This document shows, in pieces, positions 1 through 4,492 of a DNA stretch of 5,495 bases. Within the stretch, counting starts at the first letter, position 1. Every line of letters begins with the position of its first letter. Made by a program: the position numbers and the translations under genes. This DNA is from Spirochaetaceae bacterium. Its GTDB lineage: Bacteria > Spirochaetota > Spirochaetia > SZUA-6 > Bin103. Under the pieces are notes generated by a model. It ran no database searches, was not told where the DNA came from, and worked only from the letters and a program-made list of their open reading frames with translations. The stretch covers positions 1-5,495 of the forward strand of contig JAPPKD010000246.1 of the NCBI GenBank assembly GCA_028820215.1, given 5' to 3'.

Positions 1-175
1 CGATCAGGTCCAGGCCGGCGAGGCTGTCCGCGTCCAGGAAACGGTCCAGCGTGGTAGACACTTCCACCGCGAACCCTTCCCCTTCCAGGACACCGCGGAA
101 TATCTCCGCCACCTGCCCCGGCTCGTGGCCGTCCCAGCCACCCCAGACGATCAACGCTTGTTGCTGTTGCTGCAT
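1..175 (-). CDS. ThuA-like domain protein, N-terminal part (runs off left edge)
   Basis: The visible 58 codons start at an ATG and read MQQQQQALIVWGGWDGHEP, followed by a helix (QVAEIFRGVLEGEGF) and a strand leading to TTLDRFLD. The pattern ALIVWGGWDGHEP, then a helix, then EVSTTLDxFLD, is the characteristic N-terminus of ThuA-like proteins. These have a class I glutamine amidotransferase-like fold and were first named from trehalose utilisation; in many bacteria they sit beside Gfo/Idh/MocA dehydrogenases in sugar or polyol catabolism loci. The exact reaction is unsettled for the family, so only a role in carbohydrate metabolism is suggested. No signal peptide is visible, so it is probably cytoplasmic. 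The start is chosen because the family motif begins right after the five glutamines encoded by a CAG/CAA run. No convincing Shine-Dalgarno sequence precedes it. The C-terminal three quarters lie outside the window. Confidence 0.85.
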   Translation of the reverse strand, partial: MQQQQQALIVWGGWDGHEPGQVAEIFRGVLEGEGFAVEVSTTLDRFLDADSLAGLDLI

Positions 176-243
176 GACGGCCCGATGGTACCCGGTCGGT
201 GCCGGCGCTGAAACCCCGGCGGCATACGTCGCAGTGCCTGGCC

Positions 244-272
244 ATTGCGGTGACCGGAATACACAACGTCAA
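244..272 (-). promoter_or_regulatory. weak candidate promoter for the ThuA-like gene
   Basis: On the minus strand a TTGACG (267-272) is followed after 17 bases by CGCAAT (244-249). The -35 matches the sigma70 consensus at five of six positions and the -10 at three. An A-rich stretch (AAAATGG) lies just upstream. It would give a leader of about 60 bases before the ATG at 175. The -10 is poor, so this is only a candidate. Confidence 0.25.
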
Positions 273-309
273 TCCATTTTGCTACGGATGGTGCCGAATG
301 CGTGCCCTT

Positions 310-345
310 GTCGAATCGACTGTCGAATTGACCTGTCGAATTGAC
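310..345. repeat. three tandem near-palindromic 11-mers (putative operator array)
   Basis: GTCGAATCGAC (310-320), GTCGAATTGAC (322-332) and GTCGAATTGAC (335-345) lie head to tail, separated by 1 and 2 bases, giving spacings of 12 and 13 bases. The first unit is a perfect dyad around its central A; the other two differ from it only by a C to T change that breaks one pair. The third unit overlaps the TTGACA at 341-346. Repeated dyads over a -35 box are what an operator for a dimeric regulator would look like. The regulator is not known, and chance expansion of a short repeat is the alternative. Confidence 0.6.
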
Positions 346-368
346 ATTGCGCCGCTTGAGAATATGGC
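341..368 (+). promoter_or_regulatory. candidate promoter for the secreted-protein gene
   Basis: A perfect -35 hexamer TTGACA (341-346) is followed after 16 bases by TATGGC (363-368), which matches a -10 at only three of six positions. Transcription would start near 375, about 30 bases before the ATG at 407. The good -35 and right position support it; the weak -10 suggests it may need an activator or use another sigma factor. Confidence 0.4.
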
Positions 369-377
369 GCCCGGTCC

Positions 378-392
378 GGTACCATTGGTATC
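378..392. promoter_or_regulatory. imperfect dyad next to the ribosome binding site
   Basis: GGTACCA (378-384) and TGGTATC (386-392) form a 15-base dyad around T385 with one mismatched pair, ending two bases before the Shine-Dalgarno sequence. It could be an operator or a small 5'-leader hairpin affecting translation. It is short enough to be chance. Confidence 0.25.
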
Positions 393-393
393 G

Positions 394-400
394 AAGGAGG
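394..400 (+). promoter_or_regulatory. strong Shine-Dalgarno sequence
   Basis: AAGGAGG lies six bases upstream of the ATG at 407. It is the best ribosome binding site in the window and fixes the start of the secreted-protein gene over the in-frame upstream ATG at 341. Confidence 0.85.
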
Positions 401-406
401 ACTTCC

Positions 407-919
407 ATGAGAAAGAAGAGGATTTCGTTGGTCGCGCTGACAACGGCGGCGACGGCGTTGGTCGCTGCGGGCTTCGTACACGCGGACACGATGGTCAACT
501 CGCCGGACTACGCGGTGCGCTGGTGGAACTCGCTGAGTCCCGAACAGATGGTGGCGGCGCTGCACGGCGACATGGCCACCGACGAGCAGGCGGCGGCGGC
601 GAAGAAGATGCACGCGGACCTGGATTTCGCCACCACCTACCACGTGGACCTGGCCGCCACCAAGATCAACGGCCACCTGAGCTTCGACAGCGTGGGCGCC
701 TGGTGGGAATCGCTGAACTGCCAGTTGATGCGCATCGCCGCGGGCGACGGCAACACCGCCGACTCCATGAGCGCCTTCTGCGCGCACTATCCGGGCTCCG
801 GCCACGAGAAGATCCTGGGTGACGAGGCACTGGCGCACGTGCACAAGGTCGGCATGGCGCTACTCGGCCGAAGCGATCCCGGAATGTACGAGGCCCCGGC
901 CGCCGACTCCTCCATGTAG
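407..919 (+). CDS. small exported protein of unknown function with internal WWxSL repeat
   Basis: This gene encodes 170 residues. Residues 1-26 form a clear Sec signal peptide: a basic MRKKR start, a hydrophobic core at about 6-24, and a V-H-A cleavage site after residue 26. The mature protein is therefore about 144 residues, periplasmic or secreted; there is no lipobox cysteine and no second membrane segment. I do not recognise the family. Two segments resemble each other: residues 37-58 (VRWWNSL, then M48, then GD at 54-55) and 96-117 (VGAWWESL, then M108, then GD at 113-114), which suggests a duplicated helical unit. The linker 57-86 is alanine-rich and probably helical. The only two cysteines, C105 and C125, could form a disulfide. 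Seven histidines are spread through the mature part. The start is fixed by a perfect ribosome binding site. It stands alone between a divergent and a convergent gene, so context gives no function. Confidence 0.85.
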   Translation: MRKKRISLVALTTAATALVAAGFVHADTMVNSPDYAVRWWNSLSPEQMVAALHGDMATDEQAAAAKKMHADLDFATTYHVDLAATKINGHLSFDSVGAWWESLNCQLMRIAAGDGNTADSMSAFCAHYPGSGHEKILGDEALAHVHKVGMALLGRSDPGMYEAPAADSSM

Positions 920-976
920 AACCCCACGCGGGCGGTTCCCCTCACCGGCGGCCCCGGAGGGGGAGCCGCGGTGCGT

Positions 977-1003
977 GGCCGGGCGCGAAAGTGGCGCCCG
1001 GCC
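977..1003. terminator. GC-rich hairpin between convergent genes
   Basis: GGCCGGGCGC (977-986) and GCGCCCGGCC (994-1003) form a perfect 10-bp stem around the 7-base loop GAAAGTG. It lies 58 bases after the stop of the secreted-protein gene and 14 bases beyond the stop of the convergent oxidoreductase gene, the expected place for a bidirectional terminator. No T-run follows on either strand, so it may act as a transcript-end stabiliser or a GC-rich terminator of non-canonical type. A second, imperfect hairpin (about 930-967, GGTTCCCCTC against GAGGGGGAGCC) precedes it. Confidence 0.65.
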
Positions 1004-1016
1004 GCGCGCCGTTACA

Positions 1017-2006
1017 TCAATCGCGGTCCAGTTCTATCCGCCGGTGCTGTTCGCCGGAGCGGATCATTGCCAGCACCACCGCCAGCGTCTCCAGGTTGTC
1101 GGCCAGGTCCACGCTCGGGCGGCGCCCTTCCCGCAGTGCCGCGGTGAACTCCGCGAGCACCAGGTCGAGCCGCGGTGCGCTGTCGGCGGCGGCCAGTTGC
1201 CGTTGTCGTGTGCCCTGGAACAGGGTAATGCCGGCATCGTCCCAGCGCAGCGCACCGCGCGGCCCGCGCACCGTCCAGACGCCCTCCCACGGCGTGTTCA
1301 GGTCGGGCAGCGCCCAGCTCGCCGAAAACGTGGCGCACAGGCCGCGCTCCATCTCGATCAGGGCCGCCACCGACGGAAACGGCCACGGCGAATCCGCCGC
1401 GCTTGCCATTGTGCTCGCCGTGACCGCCAGTGCCTCGCAGCCGGTGACGTAGCGCAGCAGGTCGACCTGGTGGGTGTTGTTCTCGAGCAGCACCGGGTAG
1501 CGCAACTCGTTGCGCCAGTCGCCCGCCGCGAACCGGTGCGAAACGAAGTACTGCAGGTCGATCACCTCCGGAGCGCCGATCTCCCCGCCCTGGACGATGT
1601 CGTGCATGGCGACGGCGCCGCCGCGGAAACGGTAGTCCTCGCCGACCATCACGGTGGTGCCCGCGCCGGCCGCCGCGGCGCGCATGCGCTCGCCCGAGGC
1701 CGCGTTGCCGGTGAGCGGCTTCTCCACCAGCACGTGCTTGCCGTGCCGCAGCGCCGTCACCACGTCGTCCTCGTGGCGGAAGTAGGGCGTGGTCACCAGC
1801 ACCGCGTCGGCCTCCGGCGCTCGCTCCAGGGCCGCCGCCAGCGAGTCCGTGCAGCGCTCGAAAGCCAAGCCGGTGCGCTCGGCCGCGAAGCGCTGCGCCT
1901 CCGGGGAGCGGGTGGCCACGGCGGCGTACCGCCAGTTCCGGTCGGCCAGCACCACTTCCATCCAGCGCCGGCCGAACCCGCCCAGACCCACTTGAATCAA
2001 CTGCAT
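1017..2006 (-). CDS. Gfo/Idh/MocA family NAD(P)-dependent oxidoreductase
   Basis: This 329-residue protein is full length for its family, whose members oxidise or reduce sugars, sugar alcohols and cyclitols using NAD(P) in the cytoplasm. Residues 1-120 form the Rossmann domain: MQLIQVGLGGFG with the glycine-rich loop at 7-12, VLVTTP at 69-74, and the hallmark EKP at 95-97, whose lysine is usually catalytic. Residues 125-329 form the alpha/beta substrate domain. Its catalytic stretch is ENNTHQVD, with H179 and D182 where the family has DxGxHxxD; E175 replaces the first Asp and N177 the Gly. Substrate cannot be read from sequence. A TPWxGxWxxxGPxGxxxW signature (238-255) is shared with the truncated homologue at 3549-4205. 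The ATG is chosen because the Rossmann strand begins at residue 2; the ribosome binding site is weak. The gene is 86 bases downstream of the single-pass membrane gene on the same strand and may be co-transcribed with it. Confidence 0.93.
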   Translation of the reverse strand: MQLIQVGLGGFGRRWMEVVLADRNWRYAAVATRSPEAQRFAAERTGLAFERCTDSLAAALERAPEADAVLVTTPYFRHEDDVVTALRHGKHVLVEKPLTGNAASGERMRAAAAGAGTTVMVGEDYRFRGGAVAMHDIVQGGEIGAPEVIDLQYFVSHRFAAGDWRNELRYPVLLENNTHQVDLLRYVTGCEALAVTASTMASAADSPWPFPSVAALIEMERGLCATFSASWALPDLNTPWEGVWTVRGPRGALRWDDAGITLFQGTRQRQLAAADSAPRLDLVLAEFTAALREGRRPSVDLADNLETLAVVLAMIRSGEQHRRIELDRD

Positions 2007-2092
2007 GCGCGACCTGACCCCCGTAAAGCAATGCCCGTCGTCCGGAGAGAGACGCTCGCCGCACGGAACGGCGCGCCGCCTGCCCTACCCTG

Positions 2093-2494
2093 CTACTGGA
2101 CGTACTTCAGCCACTGCGCCTTGGCGGCTTCCAACTGCTCCATCAGCACGCGGCGCGAGTGGTCGTCGGCGAATACCGGGGCGCGTGAAAAGTAGCGCAG
2201 CAGGTCGTCGATGCGTTTGATCGAGTTGCGCTTCGCCTTGCGTTCCAGGGAGGCGACGCGGCGTTCCCGTTCGCCCTCGTCGACCCCCTCCTTCTTCTGC
2301 GCCTCGTCGATCTTCTTGAAGTAGGGCTCGGTCCACTGCTCCGGCACCTGCCCGGTATTGATGATGTACTCGGCGTTGCGGTGGCGGTCGTACACCACGC
2401 GACCGAGCACTTTGCCGATGATCACCACGCCCCAGCGCAGGCCCAGGACGAACAGCGCGATGAAAGCGATGAAGGAAATGAGAACCAGGAGCAT
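2093..2494 (-). CDS. small single-pass membrane protein of unknown function
   Basis: This gene encodes 133 residues. Residues 2-27 are strongly hydrophobic (LLVLISFIAFIALFVLGLRW) and form one membrane segment or signal anchor with no cleavage motif. The rest is soluble and highly charged. Residues 58-90 are rich in Lys, Glu and Arg (FKKIDEAQKKEG, then ERERRVASLERKAKR) and are probably helical or coiled coil; residues 92-133 look like further helices (SIKRIDDLLRYF, LMEQLEAAKAQW). There are no cysteines in the soluble part. I recognise no family. The positive residues after the segment (R20, K28, R32) suggest that the charged domain is cytoplasmic. An in-frame TAG sits directly before the ATG, so no earlier start is possible. 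There is no Shine-Dalgarno sequence, and a TATGAT box lies only ten bases upstream, so the message could be nearly leaderless. It lies upstream of the oxidoreductase gene on the same strand; a functional link is not evident. Confidence 0.75.
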   Translation of the reverse strand: MLLVLISFIAFIALFVLGLRWGVVIIGKVLGRVVYDRHRNAEYIINTGQVPEQWTEPYFKKIDEAQKKEGVDEGERERRVASLERKAKRNSIKRIDDLLRYFSRAPVFADDHSRRVLMEQLEAAKAQWLKYVQ

Positions 2495-2504
2495 CTAACG
2501 CTTC

Positions 2505-2510
2505 ATCATA
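2505..2510 (-). promoter_or_regulatory. -10-like TATGAT box for the membrane-protein gene
   Basis: On the minus strand TATGAT matches the -10 consensus at five of six positions. The hexamer 17 bases upstream, TAGCCG (2528-2533), is a poor -35. The box ends ten bases before the ATG, so transcription would start within a few bases of the start codon. Confidence 0.35.
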
Positions 2511-2542
2511 CTGCCGCGGCGGCTGCGCGGCTACCGATGGTG

Positions 2543-2562
2543 CGCGCCGGGCCGCGCCGGGC
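2543..2562. repeat. tandem 10-bp direct repeat
   Basis: CGCGCCGGGC occurs twice in perfect tandem (2543-2552 and 2553-2562), followed by a degenerate third copy (ACGCCGGCAC). In sequence this GC-rich it may be simple low complexity, but it lies in a divergent promoter region. Confidence 0.5.
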
Positions 2563-2835
2563 ACGCCGGCACGCTGGCCGAGGCCCGTCGCGCACCGCGT
2601 GGTGCCGGGCGGCAACGAGGCCACGGCGCCCTCGCCACTGCGGTCGGGTTGCCGGCTGGCGCGGCGGACCGGCCCCGTCCTGTCGTTCATGTCTTCCACA
2701 CACCGTCGCAGTACATCCGCCCGTTTCCGCCGTTGCCCGGCGTGCCGGTGCGCGGCACTGATGGTACTCTGTGCATGCCGCCGCCGTACCAACGCCGAGG
2801 TTCGCGGCTGGTTTGCGGCGGCGCATCATCGCGCG

Positions 2836-3546
2836 ATGAGTCGATTGGCTGAACTGTTGCTGTGGACGGCGATTGCCGGCGCCTGCATCCCGCTCGGAGC
2901 GGGCCTGGCCCAGGTTCAGCGCATCCTGCCGCGCTGGCTGGACGAGGAGCTGCGCCACTTCGTCATCGCCTTCGGGGGCGGCGTGCTGGTGGGGGCGGTG
3001 GCGCTGGTGCTGGTGCCCGAGGGGGCAGACCGCCTGCCACATCCGGTGGCGGCCACCGCGCTGCTGCTGGCCGGCGGGGCGGCGTTCATGGCGGTCGACC
3101 GCGTACAGGCGAAACGGCACCGGGCCGCGCCGCAGTTCATCGCCATGGGCGCCGACTTCCTGCCCGAGTCGCTGGCGCTCGGCGGCATGTTCGCGGCCGG
3201 CGCGGACGGGGCGGTGCTGCTGGCGCTGCTGATCGGCCTGCAGAACCTCCCCGAAGGGTTCAACTCGTGGCGCGAGCTGGCCGGGCACATCCGCCGCGGC
3301 GCCGCCCTGCGCCGCATGCTGCTGCTGGCGCTGCTCGGCCCGGTGTGCGGCGCCGTTGGCTGGCTCTGGCTGGCCGGCTACGAAGCCGTGCTCGGCGCCA
3401 TCATGCTGTTCGCCGCCGGCGGCATCCTCTACCTCACCTTCCAGGACATCGCCCCGCAGGCGCGCCTGGAGCGCCACTGGACCCCACCCCTCGGCGCCGT
3501 GCTCGGCTTCGCCCTGGCCCTGGTCAGTGAACTGGTGTTCAAGTAG
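2836..3546 (+). CDS. ZIP-family (Zrt/Irt-like) metal transporter, variant metal site
   Basis: This gene encodes 236 residues with about eight hydrophobic segments (roughly 6-25, 42-61, 72-88, 99-121, 126-143, 160-180, 185-204, 216-234), as in the ZIP family of divalent metal transporters of the inner membrane. Matches to the family include FGGGVLVGAVALVLVPEG in segment 2, LPES in segment 4, NLPEG in segment 5, and GGILYLTFQDIAP in segment 7. In typical ZIPs segment 4 carries HNxPEG and segment 5 HExPxE, whose His, Asn and Glu bind the metals. Here they read DFLPES (107-112) and QNLPEG (136-141), so the histidines are replaced and D107, E111, N137 and E140 are the likely ligands. The metal is therefore uncertain. 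The short loop after segment 3 has basic residues and H95 but no His-rich tract. The start is the last ATG before segment 1; no Shine-Dalgarno sequence is visible, and in-frame ATGs further upstream (2761, 2689) would add only Arg-rich, unconserved-looking sequence. Confidence 0.82.
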   Translation: MSRLAELLLWTAIAGACIPLGAGLAQVQRILPRWLDEELRHFVIAFGGGVLVGAVALVLVPEGADRLPHPVAATALLLAGGAAFMAVDRVQAKRHRAAPQFIAMGADFLPESLALGGMFAAGADGAVLLALLIGLQNLPEGFNSWRELAGHIRRGAALRRMLLLALLGPVCGAVGWLWLAGYEAVLGAIMLFAAGGILYLTFQDIAPQARLERHWTPPLGAVLGFALALVSELVFK

Positions 3547-3548
3547 CC

Positions 3549-4205
3549 CGAGGCCTGCCGCGCCTCACCCGCAAGTTGCTCGACGGCGGCGCCATCGGCG
3601 CGCCGGGCCAGCTCGACATCGTGTTCGCCAAGCCGTGGGCCGACTATCCGGGCACCCACTACGTGACCGAGCCGTGGATGTTCCTGCTCGACATGGGCTG
3701 CCACCACTTCGACATGCTGCGCTCCGTCGTGGGCGCCGAGCCGGAAGCGGTGCGGGTGGTGTCGTGGAATCCCGCGTGGGGCTGGCATGCCGGCGACGCC
3801 AGCCACGTCGCGGTGTTCGAGTTCCCCGGCGGCCTGGTGGCGGTCCACCGCGCGAGCGGATGCAGCACCGGGGCGGCCACGCCGTGGCACGGCGCCTGGC
3901 GCATCGAGGGCCCGGAGGGGAGCATCACCTGGGAGGATGAGCGCGTGTTCGTGACCCGCGAGCACCGTACCGAACAGCCGCGCCGCGACGAGATCGCCGC
4001 TCCGCAGCCGGCAGCGCGGTCCGGGCCTGAAGCGGTGCTCGACGAGTTTGTCGCCGCTCTGGCCGAACGGCGCGAGCCGGAGTGCAGCGGCCGCGACAAC
4101 CTGGGCACGATGGCGATGGCCTTCGCCGCGGTGCGCAGCGCCCAACAGGGAGGCCGGCGTCTGCGGCTGACCGAGATCACGGGGGCTGCCCCGGCACCCG
4201 ACTGA
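3549..4205 (+). pseudogene. N-terminally truncated Gfo/Idh/MocA oxidoreductase remnant
   Basis: The open frame encodes only the C-terminal substrate domain of a Gfo/Idh/MocA oxidoreductase. It opens with RGLPRLTRKLLDGGAIGAPG, which matches the point just after the Rossmann domain in complete enzymes. The roughly 120 residues with the nucleotide-binding GxGxxG loop and the EKP motif are missing, and no frame upstream encodes them because the ZIP gene occupies that DNA. The catalytic stretch is intact and canonical: LLDMGCHHFD, with D39, H43 and D46 counted from the TTG at 3576. The frame then runs to TGA with no internal stop. There is no ATG or Shine-Dalgarno sequence near the beginning; TTG 3576 is the only plausible start and would give 209 residues. 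Without NAD binding it cannot be an ordinary dehydrogenase. A deletion remnant is most likely; an expressed stand-alone domain is possible. It shares the TPWxGxWxxxGPxGxxxW signature with the complete enzyme at 1017-2006. Confidence 0.8.
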
Positions 4206-4334
4206 GGCAACCGCTCGACCGGTGTCCCCGGTTGGCCGGATACGTCCTGCCGAAGCTGCCTCTTGCTGCCGCGCCTGGTACTCGCCACCAATGGGCGCGC
4301 CACTTGGGTACTCCTGCCGAGCCCGATGTAGTTT

Positions 4335-4352
4335 GGCGATTTCGGCGATTCG
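4335..4352. repeat. 9-bp direct repeat upstream of the transporter promoter
   Basis: GGCGATTTC (4335-4343) and GGCGATTCG (4344-4352) are contiguous and identical in their first seven bases, ending five bases before the -35 at 4358. The position suits an activator site, but the repeat is short. Confidence 0.3.
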
Positions 4353-4357
4353 GGTGG

Positions 4358-4385
4358 TTGACTTATGCCGGCGGCCGGATAAAAT
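4358..4385 (+). promoter_or_regulatory. sigma70-type promoter of the ABC transporter gene
   Basis: TTGACT (4358-4363) and TAAAAT (4380-4385) are separated by 16 bases, and each hexamer matches consensus at five of six positions. It is the best promoter in the window, in an AT-rich patch of otherwise GC-rich DNA. Transcription would start near 4392, leaving a leader of about 100 bases before the GTG at 4493. Confidence 0.65.
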
Positions 4386-4425
4386 TGGCTGGCTTGCTAG
4401 CCTCCTGTTAGACTTGGGCTACGTA

Positions 4426-4461
4426 CATGCAGCGCGGACGCCAACCTGCTTCGCTTGCATG
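4426..4461 (+). other. hairpin in the leader of the ABC transporter gene
   Basis: CATGCAGCG (4426-4434) pairs with CGCTTGCATG (4452-4461), giving nine base pairs with one bulged T and a 17-base loop. It lies in the predicted untranslated leader, 19 bases before the ribosome binding site at 4481-4485. It could be a regulatory RNA structure, or its CATGCA/TGCATG arms could be half-sites for a DNA-binding protein. Confidence 0.4.
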
Positions 4462-4480
4462 GCACGGGCAAATCGACCAT

Positions 4481-4485
4481 AAGGA
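4481..4485 (+). promoter_or_regulatory. ribosome binding site deciding a GTG start
   Basis: AAGGA lies seven bases before the GTG at 4493. No in-frame ATG exists nearby (the ATG at 4459 is in another frame), so this site supports the GTG as the start of the ABC ATPase. Confidence 0.7.
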
Positions 4486-4492
4486 TACTGTT

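Larger units (their letters stand above)
2495..2835. other. 341-bp divergent intergenic region
   Basis: This stretch separates the minus-strand membrane gene from the plus-strand ZIP gene. Open frames cross it on both strands, but their translations are Arg/Pro/Ala-rich and resemble no family, so I call no gene. It contains a TATGAT box for the minus-strand gene (2505-2510), a perfect tandem 10-mer (2543-2562), and on the plus strand TGGTACTCT (2762-2770), an extended -10-like sequence with no good -35, about 65 bases before the ZIP start. No tRNA-like or other RNA structure was recognised. Confidence 0.5.

Noticed and set aside
160..175. CAG/CAA run at the start of the ThuA-like gene as a phase-variable tract
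   Set aside because: Only five codons, mixed CAG and CAA, and in units of three, so slippage would not switch the frame.
341..406. Upstream ATG at 341 as the start of the secreted-protein gene
   Set aside because: It would hide the signal peptide behind 22 Arg/Trp-rich residues and overlap the -35 box, while ATG 407 has a perfect ribosome binding site.
2069..2078. Perfect palindrome CGGCGCGCCG between the two minus-strand genes
   Set aside because: It has no loop or T-run and such GC palindromes arise readily at this composition.
819..2195. Long plus-strand open frame (458 codons) opposite the oxidoreductase
   Set aside because: It spans the end of the secreted-protein gene, a hairpin and the antisense of a clear dehydrogenase; its translation is Arg/Ala/His-rich without motifs.
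2599..2835. Upstream in-frame extension of the ZIP gene (79 more codons)
   Set aside because: The added sequence is Arg/Pro/Ser-rich, has no membrane segment, and no ribosome binding site precedes it; the first ZIP segment begins just after the ATG at 2836.
2506..3477. Long minus-strand open frame (323 codons) opposite the ZIP gene
   Set aside because: It is Gln/His/Arg/Ala-rich with no recognisable motif and lies antisense to a clear membrane protein; high GC makes such mirror frames common.
4208..4234. Terminator after the oxidoreductase remnant (CAACCG/CGGTTG or ACCGG/CCGGT stems)
   Set aside because: The stems are only five or six bases, mutually exclusive and without a T-run, so they are not distinguishable from chance.
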